From: Asinibacterium sp. OR53
GTDB taxonomy: Bacteria > Bacteroidota > Bacteroidia > Chitinophagales > Chitinophagaceae
Direction: 5' to 3'
Length of the DNA stretch: 64,000 nt
Assembly: GCF_000515315.1 (NCBI RefSeq)
Contig: NZ_KI911562.1
Coordinates: forward strand, 1,136,505 to 1,200,504
Below are positions 19,226 to 27,101 of the stretch, in pieces. A program made the position numbers and the translations under genes. The first letter of the stretch is position 1. Each line of letters starts with the position of its first letter. The notes under the pieces were generated by a model, which had not been told where the DNA came from, ran no database searches, and worked only from the letters and a program-made list of their open reading frames with translations.

Positions 19226-20491
19226 ATGATCGCGAAAACAACACCCCATACAATAGTATTGCCTTTCTATGGGTATGCAGCCGTATCGCTATGCGTGGCG
19301 ATGTCATTGCTTTGCTTCTCGGTTCAGGCATTTACGGGACATTATTTTCATCCCCATATATTGGCTGTTACACACAGTATGGCCCTGGGTTGGGGCACGA
19401 TGATGATCCTGGGCGCCAGTTATCAATTGATGCCCGTTATTACCGAAAGTGATCTGTTCAGCGAAACGTTGGCGTATGTTTCGTTTTTTGCAGCGGCTGC
19501 CGGCATTCCGCTCCTGGTATATGCTTTTTACATTTTCGATATGGGTATACCCGCACAGGCGGGTGCTATACTGATCAATGTATCTGTTGCTTGTTATGTG
19601 ATTAACCAGGTGGGTAGTTATACCAGGAGCCGGCATCAAAACATGCATGGACTTTTCATGGTTGCTGCTGCCTGCTGGTTGTTACTGACCACATTGGTGG
19701 GTTTGCTGCTGGTATTCAATTTCAGTAACAATGTACTTTCAAAAGATTCCCTGTATTATCTTTCTCTTCATGCACACATGGGTATTGCCGGTTGGTTCTT
19801 GTTGATGATAGTAGGCGTGGGAACCAGGCTGATACCTATGTTCCTGTTATCGAAATATGAAAGTGTTCACTTATTGAAAATCATTTACTGGTTCATCAAT
19901 GCAAGCCTTATTGCTTTTGTTATTTTGTTCCTGGGACAGGCGCCCCCGGACTGGTATTTTGTACCTCTTACCGGCTTGTTAACGGCGATACTGCAATTTG
20001 GTTACTACTGCCGGCGGGCATACCAGGAACGTATTCGCAAAACAACCGATACACCGGTGAAAATATCCCTTCTGTCTATTGTGATGACTTTTTTACCTGT
20101 ATTGCTTCTCTTGTCACTATTGGCTGCGCCGGGAGTATCATCAGGTAAACTGGCGCTATTCAAAGCGTATGGCTTTGTGATCTTTTTTGGCTGGATCACC
20201 ACCCTGATATTGGGCATGACATTTAAAACGCTGCCTTTTATCATCTGGAACAAAAGGCGCTATGATGCGGTGGTTTCAGATAAGAAGCAGGGTCCGGGCA
20301 ACCTATACAATCATAAATGGTTTGTGGTGATGGCATTGGTTTACATGACCGGGTTCAGCGTTTTTCTGGCAGGCATTTTTACGGAACAGATCCCATTTCT
20401 GCAAACGGGTTCGATACTGCTGTTAATTGCTTCTTTGCTTTTTAACCTGAATGTGGCTAAACTATTCATGCATCAACCGGTTCACACATGA
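19226..20491 (+). CDS. Heme-copper-oxidase-subunit-I-like polytopic membrane protein
   Basis: 421 residues, about 12 membrane helices. Conserved segments ILAVTHSMALGWGTMMILGA and LHAHMGIAGWFLLMI are typical of the CcoN-like or NnrS-like proteins that accompany RIC and DUF2249 genes. The heme b-type His positions are plausible, but no oxygen-reducing active-site Tyr motif is seen. It starts 4 nt after the previous gene and overlaps the DUF59 gene by 4 nt. A function in NO tolerance or heme-iron homeostasis is inferred from the operon. Confidence 0.72.
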   Translation: MIAKTTPHTIVLPFYGYAAVSLCVAMSLLCFSVQAFTGHYFHPHILAVTHSMALGWGTMMILGASYQLMPVITESDLFSETLAYVSFFAAAAGIPLLVYAFYIFDMGIPAQAGAILINVSVACYVINQVGSYTRSRHQNMHGLFMVAAACWLLLTTLVGLLLVFNFSNNVLSKDSLYYLSLHAHMGIAGWFLLMIVGVGTRLIPMFLLSKYESVHLLKIIYWFINASLIAFVILFLGQAPPDWYFVPLTGLLTAILQFGYYCRRAYQERIRKTTDTPVKISLLSIVMTFLPVLLLLSLLAAPGVSSGKLALFKAYGFVIFFGWITTLILGMTFKTLPFIIWNKRRYDAVVSDKKQGPGNLYNHKWFVVMALVYMTGFSVFLAGIFTEQIPFLQTGSILLLIASLLFNLNVAKLFMHQPVHT

Positions 20492-20811
20492 ATGTAATGA
20501 CCAACAATAATATTAAGTGTACTATTGCACTGGCGGCGCTGCAACAAGTGATAGACCCGGAAATCGGATTGAATATTGTTGACCTGGGCCTGGTTTACCG
20601 GTTGGATTTTGATGACGCCTGCCAGAAAATAGAAGTTACCATGACCCTGACCACCCCTTTTTGTCCCATGGGAGCTTCTATTACCCATGCTGTTGAAAAG
20701 GTGTTGTCCGCTACTTTTGCCGGCGAACAGATTGCAGTCAACCTGAGTTTCGATCCGCCATGGAAGCACGACAGGATATCGGAGGCAGGCAAACTTTTTT
20801 TAAACCGTTGA
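20488..20811 (+). CDS. Metal-sulfur cluster assembly factor (DUF59/MIP18 family)
   Basis: 107 residues covering one DUF59 domain: LQQVIDPEIGLNIVDLGLVY and the reactive Cys in TPFCPMG. SufT/PaaD-like proteins of this family help insert iron-sulfur clusters. Placed between a membrane protein (4-nt overlap) and an Rrf2 regulator in a RIC operon, it fits repair or assembly of clusters under nitrosative stress. Confidence 0.9.
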   Translation: MNVMTNNNIKCTIALAALQQVIDPEIGLNIVDLGLVYRLDFDDACQKIEVTMTLTTPFCPMGASITHAVEKVLSATFAGEQIAVNLSFDPPWKHDRISEAGKLFLNR

Positions 20812-20815
20812 TACT

Positions 20816-21244
20816 ATGCTCAACCAGATGAGTCAGACAGCCATTAAAGCCGTTATTTACCTGGCTTCTCAAAAGGATGGTAACGATAACGCCGGTATCC
20901 GGGAAATTGCCGGCTATATAGATGCCAGCGAACATACAGTGGGCAAGGTATTGCAAACGCTGGCAAGAGCGGGGATCATCAACAGTGTGAAAGGGCCCTC
21001 GGGCGGATTTCATATTTCCAGAGAGCAGTTGAAACGCCCTATTATTCATATAGTCGATGCCATTGAAGGGAAGGAGTTGTTTACACAATGCGGACTGGGT
21101 TTGAAAAAATGTTCAGCATCGCGCCCCTGTCCCATACACTATGAGTATAAAGCGGCGCGTGAACTGACGTATAAAATATTTGCCAGCAAGAAGATCGCTG
21201 ACCTGTGCAACCCGGTAAACAACGGCCTGGCATATTTGATCTGA
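20816..21244 (+). CDS. Rrf2-family iron-sulfur transcription regulator (NsrR/IscR-like)
   Basis: 142 residues. Winged helix 1-80, then three Cys (C92, C99, C105) in QCGLGLKKCSASRPCPIH, which can hold a [2Fe-2S] or [4Fe-4S] cluster as in NsrR and IscR. The first spacing is six residues, one more than in IscR. It is the last gene of the RIC operon and probably senses NO or cluster status and controls this operon; the inverted repeat at 17417 is a candidate site. It converges on hemN with 14 nt between the stops. Confidence 0.9.
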   Translation: MLNQMSQTAIKAVIYLASQKDGNDNAGIREIAGYIDASEHTVGKVLQTLARAGIINSVKGPSGGFHISREQLKRPIIHIVDAIEGKELFTQCGLGLKKCSASRPCPIHYEYKAARELTYKIFASKKIADLCNPVNNGLAYLI

Positions 21245-21258
21245 ACAACAAATGGCTT

Positions 21259-22638
21259 TTATATTGCTTTGCTGAATAATGTTCTGCTATCTGCCACCGA
21301 GCTCCTTTGCAGGTACAGGTCGAAAGCGCTACAGACATTGCGGATAAAATAATGACCGATAGCTGTAAGCGAAGCACCTTTCAGATCATAATCGACCAGT
21401 CCATCTTTTTGCAATTGAGCCAGTATCGGAAAAGAATAAGTCTCCAATGGCTCCCTATCTTCTTTATTGAATGATGTAGAGCCCTTACAGGCAATCTCTT
21501 TGATATAACGCCTGAAATGAAGGTCTTCTTTATTGAGGAAATACCCCTTTTTTACTGCCAGCATGCCATTGCTGATAGCATGATAATAATCATGCAGGCT
21601 CTTTTCGTTCTGGGCGAAAGCATTACCGATATCGCTGATAGCGGATACACCGAGTCCCACCAGGAACTCATTATTTTGCGTAGTATATCCCATAAAATTA
21701 CGGTGCAGCTTGCCTTTTTCTTTGGCCAGGAACAGGGAGTCGTTGGGCAATGCAAAATGGTCCATGCCAATATCATGGTAGCCATTATTTATCAATAAAG
21801 ACCTGCCTTCCAGGTACAGTTGCATTTTCTCTTCCGGAGCCGGCAGTTGCGATTCGTTGAATAGCCGCTGCATTTTACTGGTCCAGGGAACATGCGCATA
21901 ACTATAGAAAGCGATCCTGTCGGGTTTCAGGGCCAGTACCTGGTTGAAAGTGTTTCGCAGTCCTGCCACTGTTTGCAGCGGCAAGCCATAAATGAGATCA
22001 AAATTCACAGAACTAAAACCTGCTTTTCTCGCCTCCTCTGTTGCATGTTGCACGTTTGCAAACGGTTGTATCCGGTTGATAACGCGTTGCACTTCCGGGT
22101 CCATGTCCTGCACGCCATAGCTGATGCGTTTGAATCCCAAAGACGCGAGTACTTTCAAATGCTCCGGTGTGGTATTATTCGGGTGACCTTCAATGCTGAA
22201 TTCATGCATGGGGTGTACGATGCTGTTCTTTAGTATAGTGTTAATTAGCCTGCGCAGGTTCAGCGGAGAAAAGAAAGTGGGCGTGCCACCGCCCAGGTGT
22301 AGTTCCCTTATCACCGGTGTTTGCTGCATCAGCCCCCTGTACAGTTTCCATTCTTTTTCTATGGTCTGCAAATAGGGCTCTTCCACCGCATGATTGGAAG
22401 TTATTTTTTTATTGCAACCACAATAAGTACACAGTGATTCGCAGAAAGGAAGGTGTATGTATATGCTGATTCCGTTGCGCACATTTTCGAGTGAGAACTC
22501 TTGCTGGAACCGGTCGGTCCATTGAGGCCGGGAAATACTATCCTGCCAGAAAGGAACGGTTGGATAACTGGTGTAACGCGGAACAGGCTGGTTGTATTTC
22601 TTGATCAAAAAAGAAGGTATGGTTATTTCATTCATCAT
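21259..22638 (-). CDS. hemN: Oxygen-independent coproporphyrinogen III oxidase (radical SAM)
   Basis: 459 residues from the ATG at 22638 (MMNEITIPSFLIKKYNQPVPRYTSYPT); an ATG three bases later is equally possible. The radical SAM motif is C66-x3-C70-x2-C73 in FCESLCTYCGCNK, with the extra Cys75 typical of HemN. It decarboxylates coproporphyrinogen III to protoporphyrinogen IX without O2 and supplies heme for the cytochromes and oxidases encoded around it. The open frame to 22800 is rejected because it contains the operator. The gene is divergent from the ba3 oxidase operon across the palindrome at 22742. Confidence 0.94.
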   Translation of the reverse strand: MMNEITIPSFLIKKYNQPVPRYTSYPTVPFWQDSISRPQWTDRFQQEFSLENVRNGISIYIHLPFCESLCTYCGCNKKITSNHAVEEPYLQTIEKEWKLYRGLMQQTPVIRELHLGGGTPTFFSPLNLRRLINTILKNSIVHPMHEFSIEGHPNNTTPEHLKVLASLGFKRISYGVQDMDPEVQRVINRIQPFANVQHATEEARKAGFSSVNFDLIYGLPLQTVAGLRNTFNQVLALKPDRIAFYSYAHVPWTSKMQRLFNESQLPAPEEKMQLYLEGRSLLINNGYHDIGMDHFALPNDSLFLAKEKGKLHRNFMGYTTQNNEFLVGLGVSAISDIGNAFAQNEKSLHDYYHAISNGMLAVKKGYFLNKEDLHFRRYIKEIACKGSTSFNKEDREPLETYSFPILAQLQKDGLVDYDLKGASLTAIGHYFIRNVCSAFDLYLQRSSVADSRTLFSKAI

Positions 22639-22741
22639 GCCCAAAACTAACATTGACTTTTTGTGCAGCAGGTGACGGATGTTAGTAATGCAACAGATAT
22701 TCATCAGCCCGGGATAAAACTGACCCATCTCAAGATGCCAA

Positions 22742-22755
22742 CTGATTAAAATCAG
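22742..22755. promoter_or_regulatory. Perfect Crp/Fnr-type operator (CTGAT-N4-ATCAG)
   Basis: CTGAT-TAAA-ATCAG between hemN and the divergent ba3 oxidase genes. Its centre is 52.5 bp before the -7 box at 22801, nearly the same distance (51.5 bp) as at the cytochrome c/nos promoter. Confidence 0.65.
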
Positions 22756-22800
22756 GTGTTCTAAATCCCCCAGGTCATGCTTAAGGCAGCGGGGTCTCAA

Positions 22801-22808
22801 TAGTTTTG
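22801..22808 (+). promoter_or_regulatory. -7 box of the ba3 oxidase operon
   Basis: TAGTTTTG, a perfect TAnnTTTG, 29 nt before the ATG of the small subunit gene at 22838. Confidence 0.5.
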
Positions 22809-22837
22809 TGCAATCATTTTCAGCAATACTTCAATTT

Positions 22838-22960
22838 ATGGATGCATCGAACGAAAAACCCTTCTTCCCTTCCGGCGCCATCGCATTTTTCATTGCGCTC
22901 GTAGTGCTGGCCCTGCTCTTCTGGTACAGTATTTATTTTTTAATGATTAACAGAACTTAA
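22838..22960 (+). CDS. Small single-helix oxidase subunit (IIa-like)
   Basis: A 40-residue product, MDASNEKPFFPSGAI..., with one membrane helix (about 14-36, rich in Ala, Leu, Val and Phe) and a short polar tail. It ends 11 nt before the subunit II gene. ba3-type (B-family) oxidases such as that of Thermus have a third subunit IIa of about this size and topology, encoded just before subunit II. The assignment rests on position, length and topology, not on a sequence motif. Confidence 0.7.
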   Translation: MDASNEKPFFPSGAIAFFIALVVLALLFWYSIYFLMINRT

Positions 22961-22971
22961 AATCAATAGCC

Positions 22972-23430
22972 ATGGCCATAGACAAAATAGAAAAGCGCAT
23001 CATCTTCTCTTCCATGGCAGTCATGGGCCTCTTTGTTTTTTCATTGCTCTATGCCATGAAAAAATACAAGAGTAATGTACCCGAATGCCTGCCTTATGAT
23101 AAAGCGTATGCAGAACCCAAAGTGAATAAGCTGGACGATAAGACCTACCAGGTTTTCAGCGTGGCTTCCATGTGGCAGTTCCAGCCGGCTGAGATATACA
23201 TTCCTGTGGGCAGTGAAGTGGATTTTTATGTAACGTCCAAAGACGTAGTGCATGGATTCAATATTGCACAGAAGAATGTGAACATGATGGCAGTATACGG
23301 ATCCATCAATAAAACAACTGTCAAATTTGATAAACCCGGCGTGTATGATATCGTATGCCATGAATATTGTGGCGTAGGACACCAAAACATGCACGCACAG
23401 GTATACGTGAATTATCCCGATGCTAAGTAA
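22972..23430 (+). CDS. ba3-type cytochrome c oxidase subunit II (CuA)
   Basis: 152 residues. One N-terminal membrane helix (about 14-29) and a periplasmic cupredoxin domain. The CuA ligands are complete: H94 in DVVHGF and C129, E131, C133, H137, M140 in VCHEYCGVGHQNM. The short single-helix architecture and GVGHQNM fit the B family. It accepts electrons from a cytochrome c, possibly the one at 25773, and passes them to subunit I, which starts 10 nt downstream. Confidence 0.93.
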   Translation: MAIDKIEKRIIFSSMAVMGLFVFSLLYAMKKYKSNVPECLPYDKAYAEPKVNKLDDKTYQVFSVASMWQFQPAEIYIPVGSEVDFYVTSKDVVHGFNIAQKNVNMMAVYGSINKTTVKFDKPGVYDIVCHEYCGVGHQNMHAQVYVNYPDAK

Positions 23431-23440
23431 AACCAACGTC

Positions 23441-25123
23441 ATGCAAGTATCAAAGACTTTTAAACGAATCATTTTCCTGGAATTGTCCATCCCCGTTGCG
23501 CTGCTGATCATTGGTATCTACCACGGATTGATGCAAACCATTTACCGTGCTGGTGTTTTGCAGGACACTTCTTTTGCCAAACTGAGTTATTACCAGGGTC
23601 TGACCCTGCATGGTGTGATCAACGCCATTGTGCTTACTACTTTTTTTGCAGTGGCGTTCGGTCACGCCACCATGACCTATTACCTCAAACAGGAGCCTAA
23701 TAAAAAATTAATGTGGTTCAGCTTTGCACTGATGCTGGGCGGAACGTTGATGGCATCATGGGCCATGCTGGCCGGAAAAGCATCGGTATTATATACTTTT
23801 TACCCGCCATTGAAAGCGCATCCTTTGTTTTATATCGGAACGGCATTGCTCATTGTGGGGTCGTGGGTACCCTTTTTTAACTGGGCCGTGATGTACACGC
23901 AATGGAAGAAAGTTCATGCCGAAACCAAGACGCCGTTGGCTGTTATCGGTACATTGATAAATTTCACCATTTGGTTTGTGTGCACCCTGGCAGTGGCATA
24001 TGAGGTATTGGTATTACTGGTACCCTGGTCGCTGGGCTGGACAACCACTGTAAATGTGGCCCTCGCCAGGACCCTGTTCTGGTTCTTTGGCCACGCACTG
24101 GTGTATTTCTGGTTGTTACCGGCTTATATCATGTTCTATACCATTTTGCCTAAAGTGGCGGGCGGAAAGCTCTACTCTGATCTGGCCGGCAGAATGGCGC
24201 TGTTCCTGTTCCTGCTCTTCTCTGTTCCGGTAGGTGTGCATCACCAATACAGTGATCCTTCCATCACACAAGGAGTTAAATTTTTCCAGGGAATGCTTAC
24301 CTATGGGGTAACCATCCCCAGTTTCATCACCGCTTTTACATTAGCGGCATCACTGGAATATGCAGGAAGACAAAGAGGCGCGAAAGGATTGTTCGGATGG
24401 ATGAAAAAACTACCCTGGTTCGATGAAAACAATTTCCTGTTCTCTTATTTTATATGCGGACTCATCCTTTTTATTTTCGGTGGCGTTACCGGTATCATCA
24501 ACGCTTCTTATTCCCTGAATACGGTAGTACACAATACAGCATGGTTACCCGGGCATTTTCACATGACGGTAGCCGGACCGGTATTCCTTGCTATTGTGGG
24601 TATGAGCCTGTATCTCTATTCAGGTATGAGTGGAAAACCGGTATTCATGCGTAAGATCGTTACCATCGTTCCCTACTTATGGATGATGGGTATGCTGATC
24701 TTCTCTTTCGGGATGAGCTGGGGTGGCCTGCGTGGAGAACCAAGAAGGACCAACCTGGGCATCAGTTATCTCAACCCTAAGAGCGAATTGTTCCGCAGCG
24801 ACTGGGTTCCTACGACCACACTGGCCATGCTGGGAGGCATTGTAATGTTCACTGCTGGTATGTTGTTTATTATAGCTTTCTTCGGAACCATTCTGCGGAA
24901 GAGAAAAGCAGCAGGCTCGCTGGAAATTCCGGTAAGCGAAGCTTATCATGATGAAAAAAGAGTGCCTTTGTTCGACCAGTTCAAACCCTGGATCATTGCC
25001 ATGATCATCATATTGGTACTGGCTTATACGCCTGCTTTGATCAATGTTAATAAGAACAGCGGACCGGGCGCTCCCCGATTCAATATCGATAACCCCACAC
25101 CGCTTGCAAGTGACAACAAATGA
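23441..25123 (+). CDS. ba3-type heme-copper oxidase subunit I
   Basis: 560 residues from the ATG at 23441; an ATG at 23420 overlaps subunit II and is less likely. About 13 membrane helices. Low-spin heme ligand H57 in LTLHGVINA; active site H218 and Y222 in FGHALVYFWLLP, H267-H268 in GVHHQYSD, H372 and H374 in PGHFHM. The cross-link Tyr is kept, so O2 reduction is expected rather than NO reduction. The residue after H218 is Ala, where most oxidases have Pro (HPxVY). B-family enzymes work at low oxygen, in keeping with the gene neighbourhood. It overlaps the SCO gene by 4 nt. Confidence 0.93.
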   Translation: MQVSKTFKRIIFLELSIPVALLIIGIYHGLMQTIYRAGVLQDTSFAKLSYYQGLTLHGVINAIVLTTFFAVAFGHATMTYYLKQEPNKKLMWFSFALMLGGTLMASWAMLAGKASVLYTFYPPLKAHPLFYIGTALLIVGSWVPFFNWAVMYTQWKKVHAETKTPLAVIGTLINFTIWFVCTLAVAYEVLVLLVPWSLGWTTTVNVALARTLFWFFGHALVYFWLLPAYIMFYTILPKVAGGKLYSDLAGRMALFLFLLFSVPVGVHHQYSDPSITQGVKFFQGMLTYGVTIPSFITAFTLAASLEYAGRQRGAKGLFGWMKKLPWFDENNFLFSYFICGLILFIFGGVTGIINASYSLNTVVHNTAWLPGHFHMTVAGPVFLAIVGMSLYLYSGMSGKPVFMRKIVTIVPYLWMMGMLIFSFGMSWGGLRGEPRRTNLGISYLNPKSELFRSDWVPTTTLAMLGGIVMFTAGMLFIIAFFGTILRKRKAAGSLEIPVSEAYHDEKRVPLFDQFKPWIIAMIIILVLAYTPALINVNKNSGPGAPRFNIDNPTPLASDNK

Positions 25124-25761
25124 GAACCAAAAAGACGATATGGTTTTTTGTGATATTGGTCTTTGTAATACCGGCAATCGCCTGGGTGGGAATGGATTGG
25201 TATGAGAACAGGGTTCAGGCTTTGCCGGTACTGGGACCGGTAACAGACAGCGCAGGCAGGCAATGGCAGCACACTATTGCAGACTTCAGGATGATGAACC
25301 AGGAAGGAGATATGGTGTCGGCCGGTGAGTGGAAAGACAAAGTTGTGGTAGTGGATTTTTTCTTCACGCATTGTCCGGCTATTTGCCCCAAACTAACCGC
25401 CAGTTTAAAAAAAATACAGGAACAATATCGCTCCAGTAACCGGTTATTGTTTTGCTCTTTTACAGTTGATCCGGAACGCGACAGCGCGACAGCGTTGAAA
25501 CAGTACGCTGTCCGCTTCGGTCTGGATACCCGTAACTGGCAATTGCTAACAGGGCGTAAAAAAGATATCTATAAACTGGCCCGTAACAGTTTCATGGTGG
25601 TGGCAACAGATGGCGATGGCGGGCCAACAGATTTTATTCATACAGAAAAGCTGGTACTCATTGATCAGCAGAAAAGGATCCGGGGATATTATACCGGAAC
25701 AGATGATGCAGCAATACAACAGCTGATTGCGGATATAAGAAAATTGAATGTTCAAGATTAA
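25120..25761 (+). CDS. SCO1/SenC-type copper chaperone for CuA assembly
   Basis: 213 residues. N-terminal membrane anchor (about 7-25) and a thioredoxin-like periplasmic domain with C85 and C89 in THCPAICPK and the third copper ligand His in DFIHTEK. Sco proteins load copper into CuA of oxidase subunit II, here two genes upstream. It overlaps the subunit I stop by ATGA, and the cytochrome c gene follows after 11 nt. Confidence 0.93.
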   Translation: MRTKKTIWFFVILVFVIPAIAWVGMDWYENRVQALPVLGPVTDSAGRQWQHTIADFRMMNQEGDMVSAGEWKDKVVVVDFFFTHCPAICPKLTASLKKIQEQYRSSNRLLFCSFTVDPERDSATALKQYAVRFGLDTRNWQLLTGRKKDIYKLARNSFMVVATDGDGGPTDFIHTEKLVLIDQQKRIRGYYTGTDDAAIQQLIADIRKLNVQD

Positions 25762-25772
25762 AAGTTCTAAAA

Positions 25773-26363
25773 GTGAAAAGACTAACTTTCTTTTTATGGT
25801 GCTGTCTTGCCGGATGGCTGCAACAAGCACAAGCCGGTGACACCGATCATGGTAAAACGATCTTCAATACACGCTGTGGCGCCTGCCATGCAGTGAATAA
25901 GGTAGTGGTTGGCCCTGCTCTCGGGGGAGTAGAACAGCGTCACCCGATCGAGTGGATCATTGGCTTCGTACACTCTTCACAGGGGATGATCCGTAAAGGA
26001 GATAAAGACGCAACGGCCTTATTTGAAAAGTTCAATAAAGTAACCATGCCCGATCATCCCGATCTGAGTGAAGAAGATATCAAGCATGTTGTTGCTTATA
26101 TCAAATTGGAAAGCGCTAAGTCGGAAGGGGAAGCCAAGGCGCCGTTTGCCAAACCCGGACGTAAAAGAGCAGCTTATACGCCCCCTTCTTCGCAGGATAG
26201 TACTTTCTTCATCATTTACATCGGTGCTGTGCTGGTGTTGGTGAGGGCGTTGGTGTATGCAGTACAGATTCGCTCCTATGCCCGTAAAATGAAAGCCGGT
26301 ACCGTAAATATTGTATCAGATGAGCTTAATCCAACACCGAGCAGGCAAAACCTTCCTTCCTGA
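25773..26363 (+). CDS. Membrane-anchored monoheme cytochrome c
   Basis: 196 residues from GTG at 25773 (the first codon reads gtg, product KRLTFFLW). Signal peptide about 1-21, cytochrome c domain with CGACH (C35, C38, H39) and probable Met ligand M91 in VTMPDHP, then a C-terminal membrane helix (about 143-164) and a basic cytoplasmic tail. It is the likely electron donor of the ba3 oxidase, or may link it to the nos branch. The 3' end overlaps the convergent small gene at 26326. Confidence 0.88.
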   Translation: MKRLTFFLWCCLAGWLQQAQAGDTDHGKTIFNTRCGACHAVNKVVVGPALGGVEQRHPIEWIIGFVHSSQGMIRKGDKDATALFEKFNKVTMPDHPDLSEEDIKHVVAYIKLESAKSEGEAKAPFAKPGRKRAAYTPPSSQDSTFFIIYIGAVLVLVRALVYAVQIRSYARKMKAGTVNIVSDELNPTPSRQNLPS

Positions 26364-26535
26364 CCAGGCGCATCACATCATCAACGATGAAATCGGGCCC
26401 CTCCAGGCGCAGTATCTTATCGCAATCCTCCAGGTCGAAATTGATCTTGCTTGAAGGAAAACGTTGCAGGAGCAAGCCCAGCAATTGACTGGCCTGCTCC
26501 TGCTTCACAACATTCGTTTTAAAGACTTCCACCAT
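26326..26535 (-). CDS. Small protein with ferredoxin-like (HMA-like) fold, no metal motif
   Basis: 69 residues. The pattern VFKTNV, a helix, then INFDLEDCDKILRLEG and a second helix resembles heavy-metal-associated domains, but the metal-binding CxxC is missing. Such proteins are common and uncharacterised in Bacteroidota. Its ATG overlaps the stop of the VOC gene by one base, so the two genes are co-transcribed. Confidence 0.7.
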   Translation of the reverse strand: MVEVFKTNVVKQEQASQLLGLLLQRFPSSKINFDLEDCDKILRLEGPDFIVDDVMRLVRKEGFACSVLD

Positions 26536-26981
26536 TATCCATTGACTTTAGGATCGAAGTTGAGCATCCATTGGATACCGAACTTGTCTATAAACATGCC
26601 AAAATAAGCGCCCCAGAACATATCGCTCATAGGTACGATCACCTGTCCGCCTGCAGAAAGACCGCTGAAAACCTTATCGGCTTCTGCTTTGCTATCCGGA
26701 CTCAACGCAATAGAAATATGATTGCCTGAAACCTCCGGCTGGCCCATTGAAGTAAGCACATCTGTTGCCATGAGCATACCGGTTTTACCGATGGGCAGTG
26801 CGATGTGCATGATCTTGTTCATGTCCTGCTCCGGAACGTTGGAGCAGCCGGGCTGGTCTTTCACGTCTTTGAAACGCTGCACGAAGGCGAATTCGCCGCC
26901 AAAAACAGATTTATAAAAATTGAAGGCTTCTTCGGTATTGCCGTTGAAGTTGATGTAGGGATTCATGTGTTGCATGGCCAA
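26535..26981 (-). CDS. VOC-family protein (PhnB-like)
   Basis: 148 residues, or 146 if the second Met is used (MQHMNPYINFNGNTEEAFNFY). Two beta-alpha-beta-beta-beta modules of the glyoxalase/bleomycin-resistance superfamily, with the typical end WGAYFGMFIDKFGIQWMLNF. The metal ligands are not fully those of glyoxalase I, and the substrate is unknown. It is coupled to the small gene downstream. Confidence 0.88.
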   Translation of the reverse strand: MAMQHMNPYINFNGNTEEAFNFYKSVFGGEFAFVQRFKDVKDQPGCSNVPEQDMNKIMHIALPIGKTGMLMATDVLTSMGQPEVSGNHISIALSPDSKAEADKVFSGLSAGGQVIVPMSDMFWGAYFGMFIDKFGIQWMLNFDPKVNG

Positions 26982-27101
26982 TGATTTTTGTTTTAAGGAT
27001 TGATTGTTTCACAAAGCTAAAGGGCTTTCTCCGGGGAAAAGTGGTGGTAATACGGCAATCTACGGGGTTGATTGCGACATCCATTTTTGTATCTTTATGA
27101 G

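Noticed and set aside
22642-22649. TAGTTTTG as -7 box for hemN on the minus strand
   Set aside because: It would place the transcription start inside or at the start codon and 100 bp from the operator centre, which is inconsistent with the other promoters.
22639-22800. Longer HemN N-terminus
   Set aside because: The in-frame extension contains the CTGAT-N4-ATCAG operator and has no HemN similarity.
23441-25123. Subunit I as a NO reductase (NorB-like)
   Set aside because: The active-site Tyr222 and full CuA site in subunit II are kept, which marks an oxygen reductase; NO reduction remains only a side possibility.
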